A stretch of DNA of 64,000 bases, taken from the NCBI RefSeq assembly GCF_004378355.1, contig NZ_SNUB01000015.1:1-64000 (forward strand). Reading direction: 5' to 3'. Below the pieces are notes generated by a model, which saw only the letters and a list, made by a program, of their open reading frames with translations, was not told the origin of the DNA and did not search any database. This document shows, piece after piece, positions 8,360-17,021 of this stretch. The position numbers were made by a program, and so were the translations under genes. Origin of the DNA: Psychromonas algicola (GTDB taxonomy: Bacteria; Pseudomonadota; Gammaproteobacteria; Enterobacterales; Psychromonadaceae). Positions within the stretch are counted from its first letter, which is position 1, and each line of letters opens with the position of its first letter.

Positions 8360-10396
8360 ATGATACAGTTTAATGACAAGCAATTTTCTTTAATTAAAAA
8401 ACGCACGACTGATAAAACAATAAAGCAAATCATCAAAGATAATGATGTTGTTTTATCGTTTGATGTTCTCGTGCCGCCAGATAATAGAGCAACTTGGAAT
8501 CACTATTATTTTTGCCCTGATCATGGCGTTAAATTAACTTGGGATAGAAATAAACCAAAGCAACATTGCTGCCCAGTTGATGGTGCTATTTTTACTGGTT
8601 CACCTTATGATGGCGCTTGGTGGCGTGGACTTAATGGCTTAAATTCAAAGGCCTGTAATGAGCTAGGATTGTTGTGGCAACTGACTAAAGAACCAATCTA
8701 CTTAAATAAAGTAAAAGATATTCTGCTTCAATATGCTAAATATTATCCCGATTATGAGCCACATGGCGGCATTCCTTATAATGGTCCCGGTAAGGCAAAT
8801 GCTCAGACATTATGTGAAGCCAATTGTCATATTGATTTTGCATTAGGTTATGACTTTATCCGTGACGATCTTTCTCCGCAAGATCAAGAATATATCGAAG
8901 TTCGACTATTGCGAGAAGGAGCTGATTTTTTAGTTCAACATCGCTCAAAGCAGCTTCATAATCATGAAATGAAAATCAATGCGACCATTGGTGTAATTGG
9001 GCTTATTTTAGATGAAGAAAAATATATCGAATTTGCACTTAATACAGAATATGGTTTTCATTACCAATTAAATCACGGTCTAAAGGGCGAAGGTTTTTGG
9101 TTTGAAGGTTCGATTCATTATCATTATTACGCGTTACAAGCCTTATTAGGTTATGAGAAGCTAGCTCGCAATACGCCTTATTCTATTCGCTCTAATCCTA
9201 ATTATTACAAGATGTTTGCCTTCCCATTGCAGCTTATTCTTAATACAGGGGATTTCCCGCGTCTAAATGACTGTGTGGCAGGACAAGAGAAATTAACCGA
9301 TGCGCATATTTTTGAATTTGCTTATAGTGAGTTTGAAGATCCTCTGTTTGCTTCCGCGTTAGCGAGTATTTATAAAAATATAAGCCGCGATAATATTCAT
9401 GCCTTACTTTATGGTGTTGATGAATTACCTCCAGCAAAACCATTAAAACCTCAAAATATTCATGCGCCTTTGGTTGGATTGACATTATTGACAGATCAGC
9501 CTTCTAACAATCAAATGTTATTTAAACATGCTTTATACGGAGGTGAGCACGATCATTACGATCGCTTAGGGCTAACCTTAATTCAAAATGGACAAGAAGT
9601 GCTACCTGATTTAGGCACTTCAGGTTATGGCGCGGAATTACATTATGGGTATTACAAAAATACAGCAACGCACAATACCTTAGTGGTGAATCAAAGTAAT
9701 CAAACGCCAGCTAATCCTACTGTGCTTCATTACCAAGCTTTACCTGAGCTTGTTTTTATAGATACTTTTGTGGATTGGCGATTACCCGCAGCCAAAGTCG
9801 ACAGTCATACTTTGGTACATTGGGATGCAACGGCCTATCAAGATGTTCAATTTAGGCGTAGTGTGATTTGGTTAGGTACCGCAGTGATTGAAATTAATCA
9901 GGTGGTGAATCCGCATCAGCAACAACTTGATTTAACTTGGCATGCTCGAGGTGAATTTAAATCCCATCTTACTAACGATATTATTCAATCACCCTTAGAA
10001 GGCCCGTTAAAACGCATGACTGATTGTCGTTTAAGTGAAGTGAATAGTGGCATTCAAGTCTTTAAATACGATGTTCAGCAAGCAGCGCCTTATTGCCAAT
10101 ATATGTTTACAGAAGGCGGTGAGTATTGGTTAACTGGTTTAGCACCAGATAATCCTGCAACCTCTAATTTAAGTTATGTGTTATTGCGCAGTCAGCAAGA
10201 GAGTTTGAAAAATGTGGTGTTACATGATCTTGGTGCGGGTTATAAATTACTTTCCGCTGAATGGATGCTTGAGAGCTTAAACCTTAAATTAACACGAGCT
10301 AAAAAGTTGATCTCATTACATATTGACTTTAGTGATGGGGAAGTTGTTTTTCATGTTAAAGAATTTGATGACCATTTATGGAGAGCAATGAATTAA
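8360..10396 (+). CDS. Cytosolic heparinase II/III-family polysaccharide (oligouronate) lyase
   Basis: The 678-residue protein has the two-part architecture of heparinase II/III-like lyases. An N-terminal alpha/alpha toroid (about 60-350) contains GGIPYNGPGKANAQTLCEAN, QLHNHEMKINATIG and EGFWFEGSIHYHYYAL. A C-terminal beta-sandwich (about 370-670) contains LYGGEHDHYDRLGL, LPDLGTSGYG and TATHNTLVVN. Such lyases cleave uronic-acid polymers by beta-elimination using Tyr/His pairs and give unsaturated uronates. There is no signal peptide, so it should act on imported oligosaccharides as an exo-type enzyme, as in PL15-like oligoalginate lyases. Adjacent uxaC and the downstream DhuI/KduD genes fit that role. 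The substrate (alginate, glucuronan, ulvan, glycosaminoglycan) is not decidable from sequence. A ribosome site AAGGAAG precedes the ATG. Confidence 0.83.
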   Translation: MIQFNDKQFSLIKKRTTDKTIKQIIKDNDVVLSFDVLVPPDNRATWNHYYFCPDHGVKLTWDRNKPKQHCCPVDGAIFTGSPYDGAWWRGLNGLNSKACNELGLLWQLTKEPIYLNKVKDILLQYAKYYPDYEPHGGIPYNGPGKANAQTLCEANCHIDFALGYDFIRDDLSPQDQEYIEVRLLREGADFLVQHRSKQLHNHEMKINATIGVIGLILDEEKYIEFALNTEYGFHYQLNHGLKGEGFWFEGSIHYHYYALQALLGYEKLARNTPYSIRSNPNYYKMFAFPLQLILNTGDFPRLNDCVAGQEKLTDAHIFEFAYSEFEDPLFASALASIYKNISRDNIHALLYGVDELPPAKPLKPQNIHAPLVGLTLLTDQPSNNQMLFKHALYGGEHDHYDRLGLTLIQNGQEVLPDLGTSGYGAELHYGYYKNTATHNTLVVNQSNQTPANPTVLHYQALPELVFIDTFVDWRLPAAKVDSHTLVHWDATAYQDVQFRRSVIWLGTAVIEINQVVNPHQQQLDLTWHARGEFKSHLTNDIIQSPLEGPLKRMTDCRLSEVNSGIQVFKYDVQQAAPYCQYMFTEGGEYWLTGLAPDNPATSNLSYVLLRSQQESLKNVVLHDLGAGYKLLSAEWMLESLNLKLTRAKKLISLHIDFSDGEVVFHVKEFDDHLWRAMN

Positions 10397-10443
10397 ATTC
10401 GCTTAACTTAAAAGAAATGAATTTGCATATTAAGAAGAAAGTA

Positions 10444-10471
10444 GAAAGCAGATCGAGTTTGATCTGCTTTC
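10444..10471. terminator. Bidirectional terminator between the lyase gene and kdgR
   Basis: GAAAGCAGATC (10444-10454), a 6-base loop and GATCTGCTTTC form a perfect 11-bp stem, followed by ATTTTTTAA. The two convergent genes end on either side. Confidence 0.85.
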
Positions 10472-10476
10472 ATTTT

Positions 10477-11259
10477 TTAAGCAGGGTAATCTGCATAACC
10501 TAACTGAGCAGAAATATTCTTACCTGCTTGTTGTAATAGATCGACATAATAAGATAAACGACTTTCATCAAAGCGTATTGTAGGCAAAGAAATAGAAACC
10601 CCTGCGATTACATTGCCAAATCGGTCATAAATAGGTGCTGCAATACAACGCAAACCAGGCTCTTGCTCTTGATTATCTTCTGCATAGTGTTGTGTTTTCA
10701 CTTGCTTTAATTCCGATAAAAGCTGTTCTGTATTTTCTACTGTTTTATCTGTGTGCTTTATAAATTCGACGCGTGATAGGGTTTCACGAACAAACTCTTC
10801 TTCTCTGCTTGCTAATAAAACTTTACCAATCGCTGTGCTGTATAAAGGATTGCGGCGTCCGATTTTTGATTGCATTCTAAGACTGTAGTTTGAATCAATT
10901 TTATGGATATAAATAATGGCATCCTGATCTAAGGCACCTAAATGTAAGGCTTCATTGGTTTGTTCAGAGATTAAGCGCATTTCTTTATCGGCTAATGATA
11001 CTAGATCAACATATTCAAGGGATTTAGAGCCTAGTTCAAATAACTTAAGTGTTAAGGAATATTTATCTGCTTCATTTTCTTGAACCACATAACCTAAGGT
11101 TTTCATGGTTTGTAAAAATCGATATGTAGTTGCTTTAGACATCATTAAGCGTTGCGATAATTCTGACACTCCAATTTCTTTTTGTTCGCCTAAAGCTTGC
11201 AAAATACTAAATACTTTTAGTACTGAAGATACTGACTCTGGCTGAGTAGGTTTGTCCAT
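10477..11259 (-). CDS. kdgR: IclR-family repressor, KdgR-like
   Basis: This is a 260-residue IclR-type regulator. Residues about 10-70 are the winged helix-turn-helix (IGVSELSQRLMMSKATTYRF). Residues about 75-255 are the effector domain, with LHLGALDQDAIIYIHKIDS, GKVLLA and the terminal signature PGLRCIAAPIYDR...IAGVSISLPT. KdgR repressors sense 2-keto-3-deoxygluconate and control pectin, alginate or uronate catabolism. The gene lies inside such a cluster, divergent from kduD, with a KdgR-like operator in between, so it probably regulates kduD-ygjV-dhuI and itself. Family assignment is firm; the KdgR name rests on context. Confidence 0.85.
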   Translation of the reverse strand: MDKPTQPESVSSVLKVFSILQALGEQKEIGVSELSQRLMMSKATTYRFLQTMKTLGYVVQENEADKYSLTLKLFELGSKSLEYVDLVSLADKEMRLISEQTNEALHLGALDQDAIIYIHKIDSNYSLRMQSKIGRRNPLYSTAIGKVLLASREEEFVRETLSRVEFIKHTDKTVENTEQLLSELKQVKTQHYAEDNQEQEPGLRCIAAPIYDRFGNVIAGVSISLPTIRFDESRLSYYVDLLQQAGKNISAQLGYADYPA

Positions 11260-11390
11260 GCTTATCCCTTATTACTTAATATTAATCGCATTATACCTTG
11301 TGCAATTTAATGGTGCAGTATTTTTAAAGTGGTATTTTAAAAATTTAAAACCGTTGCTGGATCATGTTTTTGAATTTTAAAATTATAAAA

Positions 11391-11408
11391 AATGAAACGT
11401 TGTTTTAT
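11391..11408. promoter_or_regulatory. KdgR-like operator in the kdgR-kduD divergent promoter
   Basis: ATGAAACGTTGTTTTAT (11392-11408) is an imperfect palindrome, 6 of 8 positions symmetric around the central T. It agrees with the known enterobacterial KdgR box pattern (RAAAYR-N-YRTTTY flanked by A/T). It lies about 80 bases before the kduD ATG and 130 before the kdgR start, which suits repression of both. Confidence 0.65.
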
Positions 11409-11488
11409 AAATCGTTGTTGCTTGAGCTTTTTTTGTGTATATTTATTCTATTAAATCTTTTCGATCCTATGTGAGTGAGGAATTTCCT

Positions 11489-12250
11489 ATGATTTTAGAT
11501 GCATTTAATCTCCAAGGTAAAGTCGCGATGGTGACTGGTTGTAATACAGGATTAGGACAGAGTATGGCACTCGCATTAGCAGAAGCTGGTTGTAAAGTTG
11601 TTGGTGTTAATCGTTCATCTCCAATAGAAACGCTTGAAAAAATGAACGCTGCCGAGCATGATTTTTTAGATCTACGAGCGGATCTTGTGACACAAGACGA
11701 CATACCTCAACTTATCGAAAAAACACTAGCGCATTTTGGTCAGATCGATATTTTAATTAATAACGCAGGCATCATTCGCCGTGAAGATGCTGTGGATTTT
11801 TCTGAACAAGATTGGGACGATGTAATGAATGTGAATAGCAAATCACTTTTCTTTTTGTCTCAAGTTGTTGCCAAGCAATTTATCAAACAAGGGAAGGGCG
11901 GAAAAATCATTAATATTGCTTCCATGCTTTCTTTCCAAGGCGGTATCCGAGTGCCTTCTTATACTGCATCTAAAAGTGCTGTTATGGGACTTACCAAAGC
12001 GATGGCTAATGAATGGGCCAAATACAATATTAATGTTAACGCCATTGCGCCGGGTTATATGGCAACTAATAACACCGCAGCATTACAAGCTGATGAAGCG
12101 CGTAATGCTTCAATTCTAGAGCGTATTCCCGCTGAACGATGGGGAACACCTGAAGATATTGCTGGGCCTTGTGTTTTCTTAGCTTCAGAAGCCGCTAATT
12201 ATATTAACGGTTATACCCTTGCTGTTGATGGTGGATGGTTAGCTCGTTAA
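11489..12250 (+). CDS. kduD: 2-deoxy-D-gluconate 3-dehydrogenase / DKII reductase (KduD/DhuD), SDR family
   Basis: This is a 253-residue short-chain dehydrogenase, exactly the KduD length. The Rossmann signature is TGCNTGLGQ (residues 17-25). NNAG appears in the middle, and the catalytic Ser (NIASML) and Tyr158/Lys162 (YTASK) are present, with the closing VDGGWLAR. KduD/DhuD reduces 3-deoxy-D-glycero-2,5-hexodiulosonate to 2-keto-3-deoxygluconate, the common product of unsaturated uronates. The ATG at 11489 is preceded by GAGG at eight bases; a longer frame from 11435 lacks that support. It leads an operon with ygjV and the DhuI-like isomerase, which would supply its substrate. Confidence 0.92.
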   Translation: MILDAFNLQGKVAMVTGCNTGLGQSMALALAEAGCKVVGVNRSSPIETLEKMNAAEHDFLDLRADLVTQDDIPQLIEKTLAHFGQIDILINNAGIIRREDAVDFSEQDWDDVMNVNSKSLFFLSQVVAKQFIKQGKGGKIINIASMLSFQGGIRVPSYTASKSAVMGLTKAMANEWAKYNINVNAIAPGYMATNNTAALQADEARNASILERIPAERWGTPEDIAGPCVFLASEAANYINGYTLAVDGGWLAR

Positions 12251-12281
12251 TTTAGGTTAAAAAGGCGACTAGGTACAAGCG

Positions 12282-12812
12282 ATGGTAGATCAACAGTTTA
12301 TTGCACAATTTTTAGGCTTTGTTAGTTATGCCCTTGGTATTTATGCCTTTTATCAAAAGGATGATAAAAAACTAAAGGTGATCATGTTTGTGTTCAGCCT
12401 TAATCATGCTATCCATTTTTTATTACTAGGCACTGTGGTTTCTGCACTAAGTGCGGTGCTATCAGCGATTAGGACAGGTACTGCGATATATGTTTCATCA
12501 ACAAGAGTCGCTATATTATTTATTATTATTGGTTTAGTGAGTGGTATTTATTTATCTGATAGCCTCTGGGAGCTTTGGGCTATTTTGGGCATGAGCTTTG
12601 GAACCTATTCCGTGTTTGTTTTAAAAGGAATTGCGATGCGGATCGGCTTTTTATTAGGTGCGACTTGTTGGTTAATTAACAATATATCCGTGGGCTCTAT
12701 TGGCGGTAGTTTACTTGAAGCAACACTGATAACTGTCAATATCATCACGATTATTCGTTTGTTACGAGACCAGCGTAAAGCAAATGAAACGGATTTAGCG
12801 GAAGTAAAGTGA
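12282..12812 (+). CDS. ygjV: YgjV-family inner membrane protein
   Basis: The 176-residue protein is almost entirely hydrophobic with about six membrane segments, opening QFLGFVSYALGIYAFYQKDDKKLK and containing SLNHAIHFLLLG, which matches the YgjV family (Imp-YgjV). In E. coli ygjV sits beside uxaC, and here the same family again lies in a uronate cluster, 31 bases after kduD. That recurrent neighbourhood hints at a role connected with uronates (transport or export of intermediates), but no function is established. A second, diverged member is at 35797-36357. Confidence 0.82.
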   Translation: MVDQQFIAQFLGFVSYALGIYAFYQKDDKKLKVIMFVFSLNHAIHFLLLGTVVSALSAVLSAIRTGTAIYVSSTRVAILFIIIGLVSGIYLSDSLWELWAILGMSFGTYSVFVLKGIAMRIGFLLGATCWLINNISVGSIGGSLLEATLITVNIITIIRLLRDQRKANETDLAEVK

Positions 12813-12905
12813 GATAAGTTAAATTTAGTGCTTAAAAGGTAGTTTTTAAGACGATTAGATTTAAAGACAATTTTGTAAAAAAAACATATGAATAAGGAGA
12901 TACTT

Positions 12906-13547
12906 ATGAAAATAGCGTTAATGATGGAAAATAGTCAAGCGGGTAAAAACTCAATTGTATTAAATGAGTTAAAAACTGTGGTTGATCCACTGAATTACCC
13001 TGTTTATAACGTTGGAATGAGTGATGAAAATGATCATCATTTAACTTATATTCACCTTGGTATTATGGCTAGTCTTTTAATCAACTCAAAAGCGGTTGAT
13101 TTTATTGTTGCGGGTTGTGGAACAGGACAAGGTGCGATGATGTCATTGAATATTCATCCGGGTGTTGTTTGTGGTTATTGTTTAGAGCCATCGGATGCTT
13201 TCTTATTCAATCAAATTAATAATGGTAATGCGCTTGCTTTGGCTTTTGCTAAAGGTTTCGGTTGGGGAGCTGAGCTTAATATTCGTTATATTTTTGAAAA
13301 AGCATTTACAACCGGTGAGCGCGGACTAGGTTATCCATTAGAGCGTGTTGTTCCACAGCAAGCCAATGCTGGGATTTTAAATGATGTGAAAGCGGCTGTT
13401 GTAAAAGAAAATTACTTAGATACGTTAAAGGCGATTGATCAATCCTTAGTTAAAACAGCGGTATCAGGTGAGCGCTTTCAACAATGCTTCTTTGAAAACT
13501 GCCAAGATGCTTCAATCAAAGAATATGTAGAATCTCTATTGAAATAA
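12906..13547 (+). CDS. dhuI: LacA/RpiB-family isomerase, DhuI-like (DKI isomerase)
   Basis: This 213-residue protein has the RpiB/LacAB fold signature: MKIALMMENSQAGKN at the start and VDFIVAGCGTGQGAMMSLNIHPGV in the middle. In glycosaminoglycan-degrading bacteria a family member of about this length, DhuI, converts 4-deoxy-L-threo-5-hexosulose uronate to the substrate of DhuD, replacing KduI. Here it shares an operon with kduD and no kduI is present, so the same role is inferred. The start at 12906 is set by AAGGAGA five bases upstream; the ATG at 12888 precedes that ribosome site. Plain ribose-5-phosphate isomerase B is the alternative, less likely from the length and context. Confidence 0.78.
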   Translation: MKIALMMENSQAGKNSIVLNELKTVVDPLNYPVYNVGMSDENDHHLTYIHLGIMASLLINSKAVDFIVAGCGTGQGAMMSLNIHPGVVCGYCLEPSDAFLFNQINNGNALALAFAKGFGWGAELNIRYIFEKAFTTGERGLGYPLERVVPQQANAGILNDVKAAVVKENYLDTLKAIDQSLVKTAVSGERFQQCFFENCQDASIKEYVESLLK

Positions 13548-13573
13548 ACTCACTTATTAACTTCTTAGCTATT

Positions 13574-13605
13574 AGGGTAACGCATGACTTGTTGTTACCC
13601 TTTTT
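13574..13605 (+). terminator. Terminator after the kduD-ygjV-dhuI operon
   Basis: AGGGTAAC (13574-13581), a 12-base loop and GTTACCCT (13594-13601) form an 8-bp stem that runs into a T-tract. Confidence 0.8.
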
Positions 13606-13682
13606 CATTTAATTGAACTATAACTGCAGGAACTGTCTTTATAGGTAACCATTAAAACAACATCTAAATAGGAAGTTATTGC

Positions 13683-14633
13683 GTGAATAGATTTAAGGAT
13701 AAAGGAAGGGGGTCTTTTAAAGCAGTGACTTTCACTGGGGTTGTATTATTACTTGCCGCTTGTTCAAATCATGTGCCTACTAAAAACGTTTATAGTAGTT
13801 TAGCGCCGACCAATATACCGATTAACTTTACTTCATCTTACCCAGTGATAAGCGAAGGTGTATTAATTGCAGATGGTCCCTATAAAGGTTTGGATGCTTA
13901 TGCGTTGATTAAAAATTTTGCTGGTCCTAGGTCGATAGAGTCGCCTGGTCTATACGCTAACAATCATCCTGGTGAGCCTCACATTTATGAAGCAAAAGAT
14001 GCTGTAGTTGGTAACCACTTTGTTTTTACTTTGCATAAAAATAACGATAAAGATCGCGACGTTGTCTCTATTAAAGATCGTCAACGTAATGAAATAAAAG
14101 GGTATGCAGGCTCGAGTGATACCTTAAAGGCGTTTAAAAGTGAGGTGGTTTCATATAGTTGGAAGTTTAAGCTAAATGAAGATATTACAATGTCTAAAAA
14201 TTTCGGACATTTCTTTCAATTAAAAGCCGTTGATGGTGGTGTCGGAACGCCTATTTTGACGATTAGCGGGCGTGATAAAGAGGGCGAATGGTTAGAAGTC
14301 ATTCATACCATTCATGGTAAAAAAACAGTGCTAACCAAAGTGCCACTTGAAGCCATTAAAGGTCGTTGGTTGCAAGTAAATGCTTACGTTGATTATAGTA
14401 ATGACGGGAAGCTTGATTTGATGGTCACCGATATGACTAATGGCCGTCGAGTGATTGATTTGTCTTTAGCTGATATAGATATGTTGAGAGGCGAAGGTAA
14501 AAACGATTTTGTGCGACCTAAATGGGGAATCTACCGCTCTTTACGAAGTCAGGATATGCTGCGTGAGGAGGAAGAAAAGGTCTTCTTTGCTGATTTTCTA
14601 GTGCAAAAACTCCAACCATCTTCTAAATCATAA
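13683..14633 (+). CDS. Predicted lipoprotein, jelly-roll polysaccharide lyase-like
   Basis: A lipoprotein signal is clear: a hydrophobic stretch then LLAAC, with the lipid-modified Cys near residue 27. The mature part (about 285 residues) reads as a beta-jelly-roll lyase of the heparinase I/PF14099 or PL7/PL20 type. RQRNEIKGY resembles the Arg/Glu strand, HFFQLKAV the Gln/His strand and PKWGIYRSL the KxGIYR strand of those enzymes. If so, it is a surface or periplasmic endo-lyase cutting the polymer before import, upstream of the cytosolic heparinase II/III lyase. The exact family is uncertain. It has its own leader and a GTG start after AGGAAG, with hairpins on both sides, so it is separately transcribed. 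Confidence 0.65.
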   Translation: MNRFKDKGRGSFKAVTFTGVVLLLAACSNHVPTKNVYSSLAPTNIPINFTSSYPVISEGVLIADGPYKGLDAYALIKNFAGPRSIESPGLYANNHPGEPHIYEAKDAVVGNHFVFTLHKNNDKDRDVVSIKDRQRNEIKGYAGSSDTLKAFKSEVVSYSWKFKLNEDITMSKNFGHFFQLKAVDGGVGTPILTISGRDKEGEWLEVIHTIHGKKTVLTKVPLEAIKGRWLQVNAYVDYSNDGKLDLMVTDMTNGRRVIDLSLADIDMLRGEGKNDFVRPKWGIYRSLRSQDMLREEEEKVFFADFLVQKLQPSSKS

Positions 14634-14660
14634 ATTAACTCAATTAAAATAAGCCTATTA

Positions 14661-14693
14661 TTAACCTCAGAAACCATTGTATTCTGAGGTTAA
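14661..14693. terminator. Perfect 12-bp hairpin after the lyase-like lipoprotein gene
   Basis: TTAACCTCAGAA (14661-14672) pairs with TTCTGAGGTTAA (14682-14693) across a 9-base loop. There is no T-tract, so it may act as an RNA-end stabiliser or a weak terminator. Confidence 0.55.
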
Positions 14694-14771
14694 CCCCCAA
14701 TATCAAACCTATCAATCACATTAAATTGCTGATTTAATCAATTTCATTTACAACGCACTAAAGAGAGTTAT

Positions 14772-16844
14772 ATGAATAAAACACGAAATATTATTGCCCC
14801 TGTTGCTGCCATTAAACCCTATGTACATGAAGCTCATGGGCATCAACGTGATGATAACTATTTTTGGTTGCGTGACGATAAACGAGAAAATCCTGAAGTA
14901 TTAGCTTACTTAGAAGAAGAGAATCGCTACACAGAGGAAAAAATGGCGCCTTTATCTTCATTACAAACAAGCTTATATGAAGAAATGGTAGCAAGACAGG
15001 AGCCTGAATTAGAATCTGTCCCTTATTTCAAAAAAGGTTTTTGGTACACCACGCGTTATGATGAAGGTAAAGATTACAGCGTTTATTCTCGCCGTAAAGG
15101 TTCAATGAATGCTGACGAAGAAATATTCTTAGATTGTAATGAACGTGCCACTGGCTTTGCATATTACCAGCTTGGAGATTTAAGTTTATCACCCAACTCA
15201 ATGCTACTTGCGTTCACTGAAGATACTGTAAGTCGTCGTCAATACACACTACGTTTTAAAAATTTACAAACTGGTGAGCTGTTTACTGACACTATCGAAG
15301 ATGTAACTGATGTGGTTTGGGCGAATGATAATAAAACCATTTTTTATGTGAAACAGCATCCAGAAACACTGCTTTCTTATCAAGTTTACCGCCATATTCT
15401 TGGTGATGATGTGGCTAATGATGTACTTATTTATGAAGAATTAGATGATACTTTCTATCTCAATTTATATAAAACACGCTCAGAAGATTACATTGTAATT
15501 TGTGCAGATAGCACAACCACTTCTGAATGTTTAATTTTAGAGGCAAGCCAACCGTTAGGCGAATTTATTTGTTTCTTACCAAGACAAAGAGATCATGAAT
15601 ACAGCGTTGATCATTTTCAAAATAAATTCTTTATTCGTAGTAATTATACTGGGAAAAATTTTGCATTACATACTCTAGAAAACCAAGCTGGTGGATATCA
15701 AATTGTTCAACCAACGGATTGGGATATCTTAATTCCTGCAAGAGAAGCTATTTTGCTTGAAGGTTATGAATTAATGCTGGATTGGTTAATTGTAGAAGAG
15801 CGTGAGCAGGGTTTACCTGTATTACGTCAAGTGAGCTTTGATAATGGTGAATCGAAAACATTAACCTTTAATGACCCGGTTTACACTGTATTTAGCCATT
15901 ATAATCCACAATCAGATAGCACTAAATTCCGTTATCAATACACTTCGTTTACAACCCCTTCAACGGTTTATGAGTTGGATTTAAATACGGGAGAAACGAC
16001 GCTCTTAAAACAAAGCCAAGTAATGGGCGAGTTTAGTAGCCAAGATTATCAAAGTGAACGTGTTTGGATCGAAGCTCGAGATGGTGTGCAAGTCCCTGTT
16101 TCACTGGTTTATAAAAAGTCGTTATTTAATCATAGTAACCCATTGTTAGTTTATGCCTACGGTTCATACGGACACAGCTTAGATATTGGGTTTAGCTCCG
16201 CCAATCTGAGTTTGTTAGATCGAGGTTTTGTGTATGCGGTTGCACATATTCGTGGTGGTGAAGAACTAGGGCGAGATTGGTACGAGCAAGGGAAATTATT
16301 AAATAAGAAAAACACATTTAATGATTTTGTCGATGTTTCAAAAGGGCTAGTCGAAAAAAATTACGGTGCGCAAGATAATGTTTTTGCCATGGGCGGAAGT
16401 GCTGGTGGTTTGTTGATGGGAGCAATTGTGAATCAAGCTGCTGAATTATATCGAGGTGTAATTGCTGCTGTTCCTTTTGTGGATGTCGTTTCAACCATGT
16501 TAGATGAGTCTATTCCATTAACAACAGGTGAATATGGCGAATGGGGAAATCCTAACGATCCAGAATATTATCATTATATCTTGAGTTATAGTCCTTATGA
16601 TCAAGTGACTGCCAAAGCTTATCCTAATATGTTAGTGACTACTGGCTTACATGATTCACAGGTACAATATTGGGAGCCTGCAAAGTGGGTAGCCAAACTA
16701 CGCGAGTTAAAAACCGATGATAATCAATTAATGTTATACACCGATATGGAAGCTGGGCATGGCGGAAAATCTGGACGCTTTAAACACTTTGAAGATATTG
16801 CTAGAGAATTTGCATTTTTAATCGATTTAGCAAAAGTAGATTAA
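14772..16844 (+). CDS. ptrB: Oligopeptidase B (prolyl oligopeptidase family S9A)
   Basis: Oligopeptidase B is a cytosolic serine peptidase that cleaves small peptides after Arg or Lys (EC 3.4.21.83). The 690-residue length is typical. The N-terminal half is a seven-bladed beta-propeller that gates the active site (opening HGHQRDDNYFWLRDD). The C-terminal alpha/beta hydrolase domain has the nucleophile motif GGSAGG with Ser543, the Asp in TTGLHDSQV and the His in EAGHGGKSG. It is monocistronic, preceded by AAGAGAG and followed by a 14-bp hairpin. It has no obvious link to the uronate cluster. Confidence 0.95.
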   Translation: MNKTRNIIAPVAAIKPYVHEAHGHQRDDNYFWLRDDKRENPEVLAYLEEENRYTEEKMAPLSSLQTSLYEEMVARQEPELESVPYFKKGFWYTTRYDEGKDYSVYSRRKGSMNADEEIFLDCNERATGFAYYQLGDLSLSPNSMLLAFTEDTVSRRQYTLRFKNLQTGELFTDTIEDVTDVVWANDNKTIFYVKQHPETLLSYQVYRHILGDDVANDVLIYEELDDTFYLNLYKTRSEDYIVICADSTTTSECLILEASQPLGEFICFLPRQRDHEYSVDHFQNKFFIRSNYTGKNFALHTLENQAGGYQIVQPTDWDILIPAREAILLEGYELMLDWLIVEEREQGLPVLRQVSFDNGESKTLTFNDPVYTVFSHYNPQSDSTKFRYQYTSFTTPSTVYELDLNTGETTLLKQSQVMGEFSSQDYQSERVWIEARDGVQVPVSLVYKKSLFNHSNPLLVYAYGSYGHSLDIGFSSANLSLLDRGFVYAVAHIRGGEELGRDWYEQGKLLNKKNTFNDFVDVSKGLVEKNYGAQDNVFAMGGSAGGLLMGAIVNQAAELYRGVIAAVPFVDVVSTMLDESIPLTTGEYGEWGNPNDPEYYHYILSYSPYDQVTAKAYPNMLVTTGLHDSQVQYWEPAKWVAKLRELKTDDNQLMLYTDMEAGHGGKSGRFKHFEDIAREFAFLIDLAKVD

Positions 16845-16901
16845 GTTTATTACTTAAATAATAAATTGCGCTTGAGTATGTTGATGGAAGCGTATTAATA
16901 C

Positions 16902-16938
16902 CATTGTTAGCTTACACAGTGATCGTAAGCTAACAATG
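16902..16938. terminator. Perfect 14-bp hairpin after ptrB
   Basis: CATTGTTAGCTTAC (16902-16915) and GTAAGCTAACAATG (16925-16938) are perfect inverted copies around a 9-base loop. No T-tract follows. Confidence 0.55.
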
Positions 16939-17021
16939 AATGTTAAAAATGATAAAAAACTAAACTTTTAATGGAGGCAGCCGAATACCTATTGATAGCT
17001 TTGCAAACAATGAGGTAATTT

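Noticed and set aside
12906-13547. Assigning this gene as ribose-5-phosphate isomerase B
   Set aside because: RpiB is usually about 150 residues; this protein has 213 and lies in an operon with kduD, so the DhuI-type role is preferred.
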